Of a stretch of 7,879 nt of DNA, positions 1-6,422 are shown in pieces. The notes beneath the pieces were generated by a model. The model saw nothing but the letters and a program-made list of their open reading frames with translations, was not told where the DNA came from and did no database searches. Origin of the DNA: Treponema sp. GTDB lineage: Bacteria > Spirochaetota > Spirochaetia > Treponematales > Breznakiellaceae. A program made the position numbers and the translations under genes. Each line of letters begins with the position of its first letter. Positions within the stretch are counted from its first letter, which is position 1. Location of the stretch: contig JAIRMT010000153.1 of assembly GCA_031258505.1 (NCBI GenBank), positions 1 to 7,879 of the forward strand, read 5' to 3'.

Positions 1-6
1 CTGACG

Positions 7-35
7 TTGACCTTTGTCGCTGTACGGTCTATACT
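7..35 (+). promoter_or_regulatory. Sigma-70-type promoter of pfs-luxS (leaderless geometry)
   Basis: The -35 is TTGACC (7-12) and the -10 is TATACT (30-35), separated by exactly 17 bases. Only six bases (GAATCC) lie between the -10 and the pfs ATG at 42, so the expected transcription start falls on or within a base or two of the A of the start codon. There is no purine-rich Shine-Dalgarno sequence in the gap. The transcript is therefore predicted to be leaderless. That prediction is inference; the boxes and spacing are directly visible. Confidence 0.8.
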
Positions 36-41
36 GAATCC

Positions 42-752
42 ATGATTGGAATTATTGGAGCTATGGAAGATGAGATTATCATGCTTCGCGGGGCAATGAC
101 TAAGACGCGGCTTGAGAGCGTGGGCTGTTTTAACTTCTCTGTTGGGGAGCTTGAGGGAAAGCCGGTGGTTCTTCTGCGTTGCGGTATCGGCAAGGTGAAC
201 GCGGCAGTGGGCTGCGCTCTCTTACTAAACCGGTATCAAACGGACTTTGTGATCAACACTGGTTCAGCCGGCGGCATTGACAGCAGTCTGACCTTCGGGG
301 ACGCTATCATTTCTGATGGGCTTGTGTATTACGATGTGGACGTTACCGCGTTTAACTACGCGCCGGGACAGGTGCCTGGGCTGCCAACGATTTTCCCGAT
401 CCCATCCAGCCTTATCGCTAAGGCGGAGCAGGCTGTGGACTCGCTCAAGCAGGAACAGGCGCTTCCCGCGATGTTTAACCATATACGCGGGCTGATCGGC
501 TCAGGTGATACCTTCATGCATGACCCAGAGCGTATCGCGGCTGTGAGAGCCTTATTCCCAGACATCAAGGCGGTCGAGATGGAGGGCGCGGCCATTGCCC
601 ACGCTTGCTACCTGTTCAGGACGCCGGCGCTCATCATCCGCGCGCTCTCAGACATCGCCGGTGTTGAGTCGCCGATTACCTCCAGCGAGTTTCTGCCTCT
701 GGCGGCAAAACGCTCAGCGGAGATTGTGCGCCGCATTGTGCGTGATTATTAG
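42..752 (+). CDS. mtnN: 5'-methylthioadenosine/S-adenosylhomocysteine nucleosidase (MTAN, Pfs)
   Basis: The 236-residue protein matches the usual MTAN length (about 230). It hydrolyses the glycosidic bond of S-adenosylhomocysteine and methylthioadenosine in the cytoplasm, releasing adenine and S-ribosylhomocysteine or methylthioribose. The N-terminal IGIIGAMEDE motif carries the acid/base Glu at residue 11 (Glu12 of the E. coli enzyme). NTGSAGG lies at 72-78 and SGDTF at 154-158. VEMEGAAIAH at 178-187 supplies the substrate-binding Met180 and Glu181, and ALSD at 201-204 supplies the catalytic Asp204 (Asp197 in E. coli). The family-typical start MIGIIGAMEDE fixes the ATG at 42, although no Shine-Dalgarno precedes it. 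luxS follows 35 bases downstream on the same strand, and LuxS uses the product of this enzyme, so co-transcription is expected. The identification is secure. Confidence 0.97.
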   Translation: MIGIIGAMEDEIIMLRGAMTKTRLESVGCFNFSVGELEGKPVVLLRCGIGKVNAAVGCALLLNRYQTDFVINTGSAGGIDSSLTFGDAIISDGLVYYDVDVTAFNYAPGQVPGLPTIFPIPSSLIAKAEQAVDSLKQEQALPAMFNHIRGLIGSGDTFMHDPERIAAVRALFPDIKAVEMEGAAIAHACYLFRTPALIIRALSDIAGVESPITSSEFLPLAAKRSAEIVRRIVRDY

Positions 753-775
753 CGCGTCTCTAACAACTAAACAAC

Positions 776-782
776 AAAGGAG
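776..782 (+). promoter_or_regulatory. Ribosome binding site of luxS
   Basis: AAAGGAG lies five bases (TTTTT) upstream of the luxS ATG at 788. It is a strong canonical Shine-Dalgarno, in contrast to the absence of one before pfs. This fits a second gene read from a polycistronic message. Confidence 0.85.
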
Positions 783-787
783 TTTTT

Positions 788-1264
788 ATGGAAAAGATTG
801 CCAGCTTTCAAGTAGACCACCTGCGGCTGAAGCCCGGTATCTATGTGTCCCGTCAGGACAAGTTCGGGGATACCGTGCTTACCACCTTTGACCTGCGCTT
901 CAAGGAGCCGAACAAGGAGCCGGTCATTGATGTACCCGCGCTCCACACGCTCGAACACCTCGGAGCAACTTTCTTGCGTTCCCACAAGGATTGGGCAGAC
1001 CGCGTTGTGTACTTCGGGCCTATGGGCTGCCGTACTGGTTTCTACCTTATATTAGAGGGGAAACTGTCTTCAAGTGATGCGCTTCCGCTTGTCCGCGAAA
1101 TGGCCGACTGGATCATCGCGTTTGACGGCGCGATTCCGGGCGCGGCTCCTGCCGAGTGCGGCAACTGGAAAGAGCAGAACCTCGACATAGCCCAGTGGGA
1201 AACAAAACGCTACGCCGCCATGCTCAAGGATCCGTCCCCAGAAAACCTGAACTATCCAGCGTAA
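788..1264 (+). CDS. luxS: S-ribosylhomocysteine lyase (LuxS, AI-2 synthase)
   Basis: The 158-residue protein is full length for LuxS. It cleaves S-ribosylhomocysteine to homocysteine and 4,5-dihydroxy-2,3-pentanedione, the precursor of autoinducer-2, using a metal-bound active site in a homodimer. The metal ligands are visible as His53 and His57 in HTLEH (53-57) and Cys124 in AECGN. Glu56 is the general acid/base. The catalytic Cys81 sits in GPMGCRTGFY (77-86). Ser6 and His11 of the N-terminal SFQVDH segment match the substrate-side residues of the family. No active-site residue is missing. The gene directly follows pfs, giving the two-step SAH recycling route, and no second promoter is evident in the 35-base gap. 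Whether the organism uses AI-2 as a signal, or the pair serves only metabolic detoxification, cannot be told from the sequence. Confidence 0.98.
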   Translation: MEKIASFQVDHLRLKPGIYVSRQDKFGDTVLTTFDLRFKEPNKEPVIDVPALHTLEHLGATFLRSHKDWADRVVYFGPMGCRTGFYLILEGKLSSSDALPLVREMADWIIAFDGAIPGAAPAECGNWKEQNLDIAQWETKRYAAMLKDPSPENLNYPA

Positions 1265-1287
1265 CCTGAAAAGCTCTGGCACTGCGC

Positions 1288-1319
1288 TTAAAAAGACTGA
1301 GCGGAACTCACGCCGCTCA
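1288..1319 (-). terminator. Intrinsic terminator of radC, embedded in its last codons
   Basis: Read on the minus strand, TGAGCGG and CCGCTCA form a perfect 7-bp stem (1298-1304 with 1313-1319) with an 8-base loop. GTCTTTTTAA follows, and its final TAA is the radC stop codon. Hairpin and U-tract therefore both lie inside the coding sequence, encoding the last residues MSGVSSAQSF. In the plus direction the same hairpin is followed only by TTCTGCC, so it would be a weak terminator for luxS. Confidence 0.75.
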
Positions 1320-2031
1320 TTCTGCCATTCTGCCGGTAGCTGAAAAAAGACTGGTCAGAGAAGATGAGGTGATCCAGAAAGCCCAGCCCCAGAATCTCTG
1401 CGGCTGCCCGGAGACGTTCCGTTACTTCGTCATCTTCACGTGAGGGAGAGAGCTGGCCGGAAGGGTGGTTATGCGCCACAATGACGGCGCTTGACCGGTC
1501 GAGAATGGGGTCGGCGAACACTTCGCGGGGATGCACAATGGTTTTGTTCACCAGCCCAATCGTTACAATGCGCACCGCCAGAACCTCGTGAGCGCCGTTC
1601 AGGGAGACACAGATGAAACACTCCTGCCGACGGTCTGCGTGGTGGCGGATAAGGGTATAAATGTCTTCCGGCTGAGTTATGCGCGTACCCGCCGCGCCCC
1701 AGCGCCGTCTGCCGAATTCCAGCATAGCGATAATGGAACAAGCCTTTGTTTCCCCAATCCCAGCTAGAAGCGCAAGTTCCTTCACTGTGGGTATTCCGTT
1801 TTCCTTATCAAGGCGTTCAAGGAGTTCTTTAGCAAGTATGTTCACATTCTTGCCTTTGATCCCCACGTTGAGCAGTATGGCCAACAGTTCCTGATCTGAA
1901 AGCGCGGTTGGACCCTTGTCAATGAGTTTTTCCCGCGGACGCTCATCAGGGGGCAGCAAACGAAGACTTTTACTCTGTTGAGACGCGCTGCTCCCAGCTT
2001 CCCGGACTTCATAAGAAAGATAATCACTCAT
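1288..2031 (-). CDS. radC: RadC family JAB/MPN-domain protein
   Basis: The 247-residue protein is slightly longer than typical RadC (about 225), the extra length being at the N-terminus and in a short tail. A RadC N-terminal segment (about 24-60, LRLLPPDERPREKLIDKG then LSDQELLAILL) is followed by a helix-hairpin-helix at about 85-110 (LLAGIGETKACSIIAMLEFGRR). The C-terminal JAB/MPN metalloprotease-like domain has the full JAMM signature: HNHPSG at 187-192 (His187, His189, Ser191) and Asp200. The biochemical role of RadC is unsettled; the original DNA-repair assignment was a mis-mapping, so the name should be read as a family label. It lies 39 bases downstream of the SDR-like gene on the same strand, with no convincing promoter or Shine-Dalgarno in the gap, so it is probably the second gene of an operon. 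It converges on luxS with a 23-base gap. Confidence 0.95.
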   Translation of the reverse strand: MSDYLSYEVREAGSSASQQSKSLRLLPPDERPREKLIDKGPTALSDQELLAILLNVGIKGKNVNILAKELLERLDKENGIPTVKELALLAGIGETKACSIIAMLEFGRRRWGAAGTRITQPEDIYTLIRHHADRRQECFICVSLNGAHEVLAVRIVTIGLVNKTIVHPREVFADPILDRSSAVIVAHNHPSGQLSPSREDDEVTERLRAAAEILGLGFLDHLIFSDQSFFSYRQNGRMSGVSSAQSF

Positions 2032-2070
2032 ACCGCTAATACGGCATGGAGGTGGATGTTTGCTTTACCC

Positions 2071-2772
2071 TCACCGGTTGAACAAGTTGAGGCCGCGTTT
2101 CCCAAAACGTAACAGTTTGCCAGTGTTACGCTTGTTACCTTCCTCAATAGTCTTGAAGATAAAAGCCGCAAAAGCCGCCTCGTCGCAGGTTTCCGGCCCG
2201 GAGAAACCTATAATCTGAAAGCTTTCGCCTATGGCCGAGTCAAGCATAGCCTGACTAAAGGCTCTAAACGAAGCGGCAATCGTAAGTCCCACAAAGTCAG
2301 GGCGGCTTTCTTTCGCATCAAACAGGCTATGTTTGGTGTCAAACTCCGAGAGTACGAATGCCAGATTACCGGCTTTTTTCGCCTTGAAGACCGAGACCAG
2401 TTCCTTGACCAGAAAGAACCAGCCCTTAATATGATCGTTGACTAGTACCTCGACATCAGTCGCCGCAAGCTCGCTTGGGGACTTATACACTGAGGGCGGC
2501 ACGCATATCAGAATGGCATCATCAATCCGCTCCAGCCGGTTTTCAGTGGCTAGGAGTAAGGTACGGGCTGAAACCGGGCTTCCCGGATTCCAGTTAAGCG
2601 ATATCTGCGCATCACCCGCCTGTTGGACAATCTTCCTCGCATCTCCCGTAACCGGCTGAAGACGATTGGGAATAAATGCCGCCGCAAAGTGTTCAACACG
2701 CTTGCCCGCTTCAGCCGCGACCGCTGAGGATAAAGCCGAGCCATTTCCTGCTATTAAGATACCCCTAGTCAT
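2071..2772 (-). CDS. SDR-like Rossmann-fold protein of unknown function
   Basis: The 233-residue protein resembles a short-chain dehydrogenase/reductase in its overall pattern but is degenerate. The N-terminus GILIAGNGSALSSAVA (4-19) is a Rossmann-type glycine-rich nucleotide-binding turn. A second strand region, DDAILICVPPS (84-94), falls where SDRs have their NAG-like motif. The segment IKGWFFLVKELVSVFK (115-130), then GNLAFVLSE (135-143), then AASFRAFSQAML (166-177) follows SDR helix and strand order. The usual catalytic Tyr-x-x-x-Lys is not visible in the expected position (Ser-Phe-Arg-Ala-Phe is there instead), so oxidoreductase activity is doubtful. It heads a likely operon with radC. 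No Shine-Dalgarno is visible. A promoter-like element lies six bases upstream of the ATG. Naming beyond SDR-like is not justified. Confidence 0.75.
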   Translation of the reverse strand: MTRGILIAGNGSALSSAVAAEAGKRVEHFAAAFIPNRLQPVTGDARKIVQQAGDAQISLNWNPGSPVSARTLLLATENRLERIDDAILICVPPSVYKSPSELAATDVEVLVNDHIKGWFFLVKELVSVFKAKKAGNLAFVLSEFDTKHSLFDAKESRPDFVGLTIAASFRAFSQAMLDSAIGESFQIIGFSGPETCDEAAFAAFIFKTIEEGNKRNTGKLLRFGKRGLNLFNR

Positions 2773-2778
2773 GTATGT

Positions 2779-2807
2779 AGTGTATACATCAACCCCGCTT
2801 CACGCAA
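2779..2807 (-). promoter_or_regulatory. Possible promoter of the SDR-like/radC operon
   Basis: On the minus strand TTGCGT (2807-2802) and TACACT (2784-2779) are 17 bases apart, and the -10 is six bases (ACATAC) from the ATG at 2772. Box scores are moderate (3/6 and 4/6), but the geometry equals that at pfs and at the repeat ORF. The stretch 2771-2789 is also an inverted repeat (ATGTAT/ATACAT, 7-base loop) overlapping the -10 and start codon, which could be an operator. Confidence 0.45.
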
Positions 2808-2870
2808 TGGGACTTGTACATTTCATTGCTAAACAAATGCCTTTGCTTAATGCAGTCGTAGCGGTATAGC

Positions 2871-3086
2871 GAGGTGGTACATGAGAAACATCATTTGCTC
2901 TTTATCATAACAATTATGTTGATAAGTGGTGAAGCTAACGCTCAAACTTGTTTTGGGTATGGTTTTGGGCCCAAGCCCTTTGACAAAGGTGATTTTGGCA
3001 GCGCGCTTGTCCGCAGAGCTTCGTTTTACCTTAAGCGCCCCCCAATTTTCAGCGGTTCTGTAGAGCAGAATCACATACACTCTTAA
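2871..3086 (+). pseudogene. Frameshifted remnant of an exported protein gene
   Basis: GAGGTGG (2871-2877) is a good Shine-Dalgarno four to five bases before an ATG at 2881, but that frame stops after nine codons (MRNIICSLS). The neighbouring frame runs on to 3086 and reads KHHLLFIITIMLISGEANAQ, a textbook signal peptide ending in the signal peptidase I site Ala-Asn-Ala-Gln. One extra A in the GAGAAAC run would join ATG to this frame and give M-R-K-H-H-L-L. The visible state is thus most simply a one-base deletion in a gene start. Downstream of about 2945 the reading (GFGPKPFDKGDFGSALVRR) has no recognisable domain and may be unrelated sequence, such as a dispersed repeat. A GTG at 2874 could in principle start a 70-residue protein directly, but it overlaps the Shine-Dalgarno. 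Confidence 0.4.
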
Positions 3087-3175
3087 CAATACGCTCTTTT
3101 CAGCATATTCTGCCGGTGCTGGTATATTATAGACCTCTGCTGCGGGAGTATCTTCGTTGAAAGGAGACCGGTTTT

Positions 3176-3223
3176 GTAGTCCTTGTTTCTGTATAGTTAA
3201 ACAGCATATATGGACTACTTTTT
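3176..3223 (+). terminator. Weak terminator-like stem with T-run
   Basis: A 7-bp perfect stem (GTAGTCC/GGACTAC) encloses an inner TGTTT/AAACA pair. It is followed immediately by TTTTT (3219-3223). It could end transcription from the degraded upstream unit or serve as a leader structure for the 3350 gene. The large outer loop makes a simple terminator uncertain. Confidence 0.3.
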
Positions 3224-3282
3224 CTTGTAAAAATACCGATTCTCTGTATGGAGTTGTCTGTACTTTTATATTCTCATTGTTT

Positions 3283-3310
3283 ATAACAACTATCTGCTTA
3301 AAGTTGTTTA
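3283..3310. promoter_or_regulatory. Inverted repeat upstream of the exported Ig-like gene (possible operator)
   Basis: AACAACT (3285-3291) and AGTTGTT (3302-3308) are perfect 7-base arms around a 10-base spacer, in AT-rich DNA about 40 bases before the start codon. Position and symmetry suit a repressor or activator site. No family can be named from the sequence. Confidence 0.3.
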
Positions 3311-3349
3311 TATTGTCAGTATGGATGTAAAATGTACGAAGAAGTCTAT

Positions 3350-4312
3350 ATGAAGAAACTATTGTGGTTAATTGCCGCCCTTGCGCGTGTGGTGCTGATA
3401 TTCAGTATAGTAATATGCGATGAACTGATCGGAAAGGAGAAAGAACATCCGGTCAACGCGGCAGTGCCGGTGATAGACGCGCAGCCGGAGAGCGCGATCT
3501 ATCTCCAGAACGACAGCGCTTCACCCCTGATCGTTACGGCAAGTGTAAGCGACGGTGGAACCCTCTCCTACGAATGGTTCAGCAGCGACCAGACCGATGA
3601 CACCGGAGGAATCAGCGTTGGAACAGAAGCCGCCTATATGCCCTCCACAGAAACAGCCGGAACGTACTATTACTACGTTGTTGTTACCAATACGAACAAC
3701 AGCGCAACTGGGAACAAAACCGCCAAGACGGTAAGCGCATACGCCGAGATAAGCGTACACACGCTGACGGCGCAGGAGGCCGAGTTGCCCCGGTATGTTA
3801 CCGCCATTAATGTCTGGACCTATCCAACAGAACCGGACACTGCTATTCCTTCTGGTTATACAAACTGGGTAAAAGAAGACCTGTATGATCCAGACAAGGG
3901 GAACATTTTGAATGCAAACGCCGGTGATGACGGAGCAGGAGACTGGATACGCTTTGCCTACAGGCTTGAGTCAGAAGCGAACAAGCGTGAGGCTATCGCG
4001 GAAATCGCGGTACTTGTAGGCCAGAACGTACTGCCCCCGGCAGGCTGGACCAAGATTGATGTTGATCTGAACAAGGGACACCTTAACGCCAGCTATCTCT
4101 ATTTGGCGTATCGAAAGGTGAACCCCTCCGATACTCAGGCTATTGATTTTATCGGGAGCTATAATGGGAAAATTGAAGCCAGCAATGAAAGTCTACCCGG
4201 TTACTCATGGGTATACTATATCGGCTCAAGTGAGCGCGCCGACCTGAATAATGGACGGCCTACCGCAAACTGGATATTCCTGACTGTACATAAGAGGCCG
4301 TTTACATGGTAA
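3350..4312 (+). CDS. Exported protein with Ig-like domain and three-repeat beta-prism-like C-terminus
   Basis: I prefer the ATG at 3350 (320 aa) because it starts MKKLLWLIAALARVVLIFSIVIC, a Lys-Lys n-region plus hydrophobic core. An in-frame ATG at 3332 adds six residues, and neither start has a clear Shine-Dalgarno. The Cys at residue 23 is preceded by I-V-I, a poor lipobox, so lipoprotein status is doubtful and a membrane anchor or secretion is as likely. Residues about 40-136 form a bacterial Ig-like domain (VIDAQPESAIYL, GGTLSYEWF, then TAGTYYYYVVVTN). The C-terminal part (about 145-316) contains three related blocks: PSGYTNW...DWIRFAYR, PAGWTKIDVDLNKGHLNASY with LYLAYRK, and LPGYSW...ADLNNG...NWIFLTVHKR. 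The pattern resembles MABP/beta-prism domains with threefold symmetry; that match is inference from pattern. The role is unknown; surface or envelope association is plausible. The gene is monocistronic by spacing. Confidence 0.75.
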   Translation: MKKLLWLIAALARVVLIFSIVICDELIGKEKEHPVNAAVPVIDAQPESAIYLQNDSASPLIVTASVSDGGTLSYEWFSSDQTDDTGGISVGTEAAYMPSTETAGTYYYYVVVTNTNNSATGNKTAKTVSAYAEISVHTLTAQEAELPRYVTAINVWTYPTEPDTAIPSGYTNWVKEDLYDPDKGNILNANAGDDGAGDWIRFAYRLESEANKREAIAEIAVLVGQNVLPPAGWTKIDVDLNKGHLNASYLYLAYRKVNPSDTQAIDFIGSYNGKIEASNESLPGYSWVYYIGSSERADLNNGRPTANWIFLTVHKRPFTW

Positions 4313-4332
4313 GCGGTGTTTAAGAAGACCGC
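4313..4332 (+). terminator. Possible weak hairpin after the Ig-like gene
   Basis: GCGGT (4313-4317) and ACCGC (4328-4332) start directly after the stop codon and form a 5-bp stem around a 10-base loop. No clear T-run follows, so intrinsic termination here is only a weak suggestion. Confidence 0.2.
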
Positions 4333-4428
4333 AGAACCTGCATTGCCGCTGTTTCTCCAAGAACTTGCGTAACATTGGTACCCCAAGCACATTCCAACCT
4401 TATACTCAGAGAGGGCTTTCCTAATGAG

Positions 4429-4457
4429 TTGCCTCTTAGTATCTTACTTACTATCAA
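4429..4457 (+). promoter_or_regulatory. Candidate htpG promoter
   Basis: TTGCCT (4429-4434) and TATCAA (4452-4457) are 17 bases apart, each matching 4/6 of the sigma-70 consensus. They would give a short 5' leader of about 25 bases containing the htpG Shine-Dalgarno. A TATACT at 4401-4406 is an alternative -10, but it lacks a well-spaced -35. No CIRCE (TTAGCACTC-N9-GAGTGCTAA) is present, so HrcA control is not indicated. Confidence 0.4.
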
Positions 4458-4473
4458 TAACACTAATGTTAAA

Positions 4474-4479
4474 AAGGAG
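4474..4479 (+). promoter_or_regulatory. Ribosome binding site that decides the htpG start
   Basis: AAGGAG lies nine bases upstream of the ATG at 4489 and fixes that codon as the start. The frame is open upstream to a TTG at 4375, but the added 38 residues have no Shine-Dalgarno and no similarity to Hsp90 N-termini. Confidence 0.85.
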
Positions 4480-4488
4480 ACTTACCTT

Positions 4489-6348
4489 ATGGCACAACGC
4501 CAGTTTCAAACTGAAGTAAGCCAGCTACTCCATCTCATCATTCACTCGCTCTATTCAAACCGCGAGATTTTCCTGCGAGAGCTGGTGTCCAACGCTTCGG
4601 ACGCGCTGGATAAGCTCAAGTACCTGACGGTCGCGGATGATTCGTATAAGAACCTGAGCTTTGATCCGCGTATTGATCTTTCGTTTAACAAGGACGCAAA
4701 GACCCTCGCCATCACGGACAATGGGATCGGCATGAACGAGACCGACCTGATCGAGTCGCTCGGAACCATCGCGCGCTCAGGAACACGGGCTTTTCTTGAA
4801 AAACTCAGCGACGACGCGAAGAAAAACTCTAACCTCATCGGTCAGTTCGGGGTGGGCTTCTATTCGGCCTTCATGGTCGCGGAACGTATCGAGGTTATCA
4901 GCCGCAAAGCGGGCGAAGGCGCGGCGTGGAAGTGGCTCAGCGACGGCAAAGAGGGCTTTGATATCCTGCCCGCTTCCCGTGAAACCCAGGGAACTACTGT
5001 GATCCTGCACCTCAGCGAGGATGGCATTGAATACGCAAACCGCTGGTCTATCGAAGACATCATCAAGCGTTACTCAAACCATGTGGCCTTCCCCATCTAT
5101 CTCACCTACGACGAGAACGAGTACGACGATAAGGGCAAGGTTAAGTCAAGCAAGACCATAACCGACAAGATCAACTCCGGCTCGGCAATATGGCAGCGCC
5201 CCAAGTCTGAACTCAAGAAAGAAGACTACGACGAGTTCTACAAACAGCTTACCAATGACAGCGATGAGCCGCTCTTTTACCTGCATACTCACGCCGAAGG
5301 CACGCTCGAATACTCCACGCTGTTCTATGTGCCGAAGAAAGCGCCCTTTGACCTGTACAACGCGGACTCTAAGCCCGGAGTCAAGCTCTATGTGAAGCGA
5401 GTCTTTATCACTGACGACGACAAGGAACTCATGCCAGGCTGGTTACGCTTTGTACGGGGTGTGATTGACTCAGAAGACCTGCCGCTGAACGTGAGTCGTG
5501 AGATACTCCAGCAGAACAAAATTCTGCTCAACATCAAAAACGCCTCAGTAAACAAGCTCCTCAACGAGTTTAAGAACTTGGCGGAGAACGACAAGGAAAA
5601 GTGGGATACGTTCATCAGCCAGTTTAACCGGCCCCTCAAAGAAGGCTTGTACCAGGACTGGGTCAACCGTGAGTCGCTCCTCGAACTGGTACGCTTCAAG
5701 AGCAGCACCCAGGAAGGCAGGGTGGGCTTTGCCGACTATGTCTCCCGCATGAAGAGCGATCAGAAGAGCATCTACTACATTACTGGCGGTGATGAGAAAA
5801 TCCTCCGCGCCTCTCCGCTTCTTGAGGCTTATACTGCCCAAGAGATCGAAGTGCTTATCATGGACGACGAGCTTGACGACATTGTTATCCCTCAAGTCGG
5901 CAAGTACAAGTCATGGGATATCAAGGCCGTGAACCGCGCTGGCGCTGACGAGGAACTGGGCAAGAAGAAGGACAAGAAGGCTGAGAAGGAGATACAGCCC
6001 CTGATTGACCAGATCAAGAAAGCCCTGGGAGATCGGGTCAAGGACGTGAGACTGTCCCGCCGCCTCCTGGATTCTCCTTCCTGCATCGTCATCAACGAGA
6101 ACGACCCGTCAATGCAGATGGCGCAGTTGCTCAGGGCTATGGGGCAAACTGAAGTTCCTGACATAAAGCCCATCCTTGAGATAAACGGCGATCACCCCAT
6201 TGTAACCCGTATCAGGGATAGTGAAGATGAAGCGCGAATCGCCGATACCGCTGGCATCTTGCTCGATCAAGCCCTGCTTGTGGAAGGGATAAGGCTCAAA
6301 GACCCCGCCGATTTTGTAAAGCGCCTCAACCGCCTGCTGACCTCGTAG
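4489..6348 (+). CDS. htpG: Molecular chaperone HtpG (bacterial Hsp90)
   Basis: The 619-residue protein is full length (E. coli HtpG is 624). HtpG is a cytoplasmic homodimeric ATP-dependent chaperone acting on late folding intermediates. The N-terminal GHKL ATPase domain is intact. EIFLRELVSNASDALDKLKY (26-45) carries the catalytic Glu31 and Mg-binding Asn35. TDNGIGM (76-82) holds the adenine-contacting Asp77, and the lid-side motif IGQFGVGFYSAFMV lies at 117-130. The middle domain includes GVIDSEDLPLNVSRE, with the arginine that reaches the ATP gamma-phosphate. A Lys/Glu-rich linker (GKKKDKKAEKEI) precedes the C-terminal dimerisation domain. The MAQRQFQTEVSQLL start agrees with family N-termini (K/R-x-F-Q-x-E-V). 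It appears monocistronic, between the Ig-like gene and a long non-coding stretch. No odd residues were seen. Confidence 0.98.
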   Translation: MAQRQFQTEVSQLLHLIIHSLYSNREIFLRELVSNASDALDKLKYLTVADDSYKNLSFDPRIDLSFNKDAKTLAITDNGIGMNETDLIESLGTIARSGTRAFLEKLSDDAKKNSNLIGQFGVGFYSAFMVAERIEVISRKAGEGAAWKWLSDGKEGFDILPASRETQGTTVILHLSEDGIEYANRWSIEDIIKRYSNHVAFPIYLTYDENEYDDKGKVKSSKTITDKINSGSAIWQRPKSELKKEDYDEFYKQLTNDSDEPLFYLHTHAEGTLEYSTLFYVPKKAPFDLYNADSKPGVKLYVKRVFITDDDKELMPGWLRFVRGVIDSEDLPLNVSREILQQNKILLNIKNASVNKLLNEFKNLAENDKEKWDTFISQFNRPLKEGLYQDWVNRESLLELVRFKSSTQEGRVGFADYVSRMKSDQKSIYYITGGDEKILRASPLLEAYTAQEIEVLIMDDELDDIVIPQVGKYKSWDIKAVNRAGADEELGKKKDKKAEKEIQPLIDQIKKALGDRVKDVRLSRRLLDSPSCIVINENDPSMQMAQLLRAMGQTEVPDIKPILEINGDHPIVTRIRDSEDEARIADTAGILLDQALLVEGIRLKDPADFVKRLNRLLTS

Positions 6349-6363
6349 AGCTACGTAAAGCTA

Positions 6364-6394
6364 GTGTCTGACACTGAAAGCTAGTGTCAGACAC
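6364..6394. repeat. 12-bp perfect inverted repeat after htpG
   Basis: GTGTCTGACACT (6364-6375) and AGTGTCAGACAC (6383-6394) are exact reverse complements around the 7-base loop GAAAGCT, 16 bases after the htpG stop. Each arm contains the near-palindrome GTGTC-TGACAC, so the two arms also look like direct copies of CTAGTGTCWGACAC. There is no T-run, so it is not a standard intrinsic terminator, although it may still protect or end the htpG mRNA. The shape resembles REP-type extragenic palindromes. Confidence 0.7.
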
Positions 6395-6422
6395 CCACAC
6401 CTTCCGTTTACTTTGTGGAAAG

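Larger units (their letters stand above)
3087..3331. other. Gene-free AT-rich intergenic stretch with inverted repeats
   Basis: No supported coding region or RNA gene was found. Two structures stand out. GTAGTCC (3176-3182) pairs with GGACTAC (3212-3218), enclosing a TGTTT/AAACA pair and followed by five T's. AACAACT (3285-3291) pairs with AGTTGTT (3302-3308) just before the next gene. No -35/-10 pair with good spacing could be picked for the downstream gene. Confidence 0.5.

Noticed and set aside
595..891. 98-residue plus-strand ORF overlapping pfs and luxS
   Set aside because: It is an out-of-frame shadow of two securely identified genes.
3350..3420. Lipoprotein signal in the Ig-like protein
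   Set aside because: The Cys is preceded by I-V-I, which does not fit even relaxed spirochaetal lipoboxes (Ile at -1), so it is described only as exported or membrane-anchored.
4375..4488. N-terminal extension of htpG from a TTG at 4375
   Set aside because: The 38 added residues do not resemble Hsp90 N-termini, and AAGGAG at 4474-4479 points to the ATG at 4489.
4380..4488. CIRCE/HrcA operator before htpG
   Set aside because: The TTAGCACTC-N9-GAGTGCTAA pattern is absent; the short ACTCA/TGAGT symmetry near 4405-4430 is too weak.
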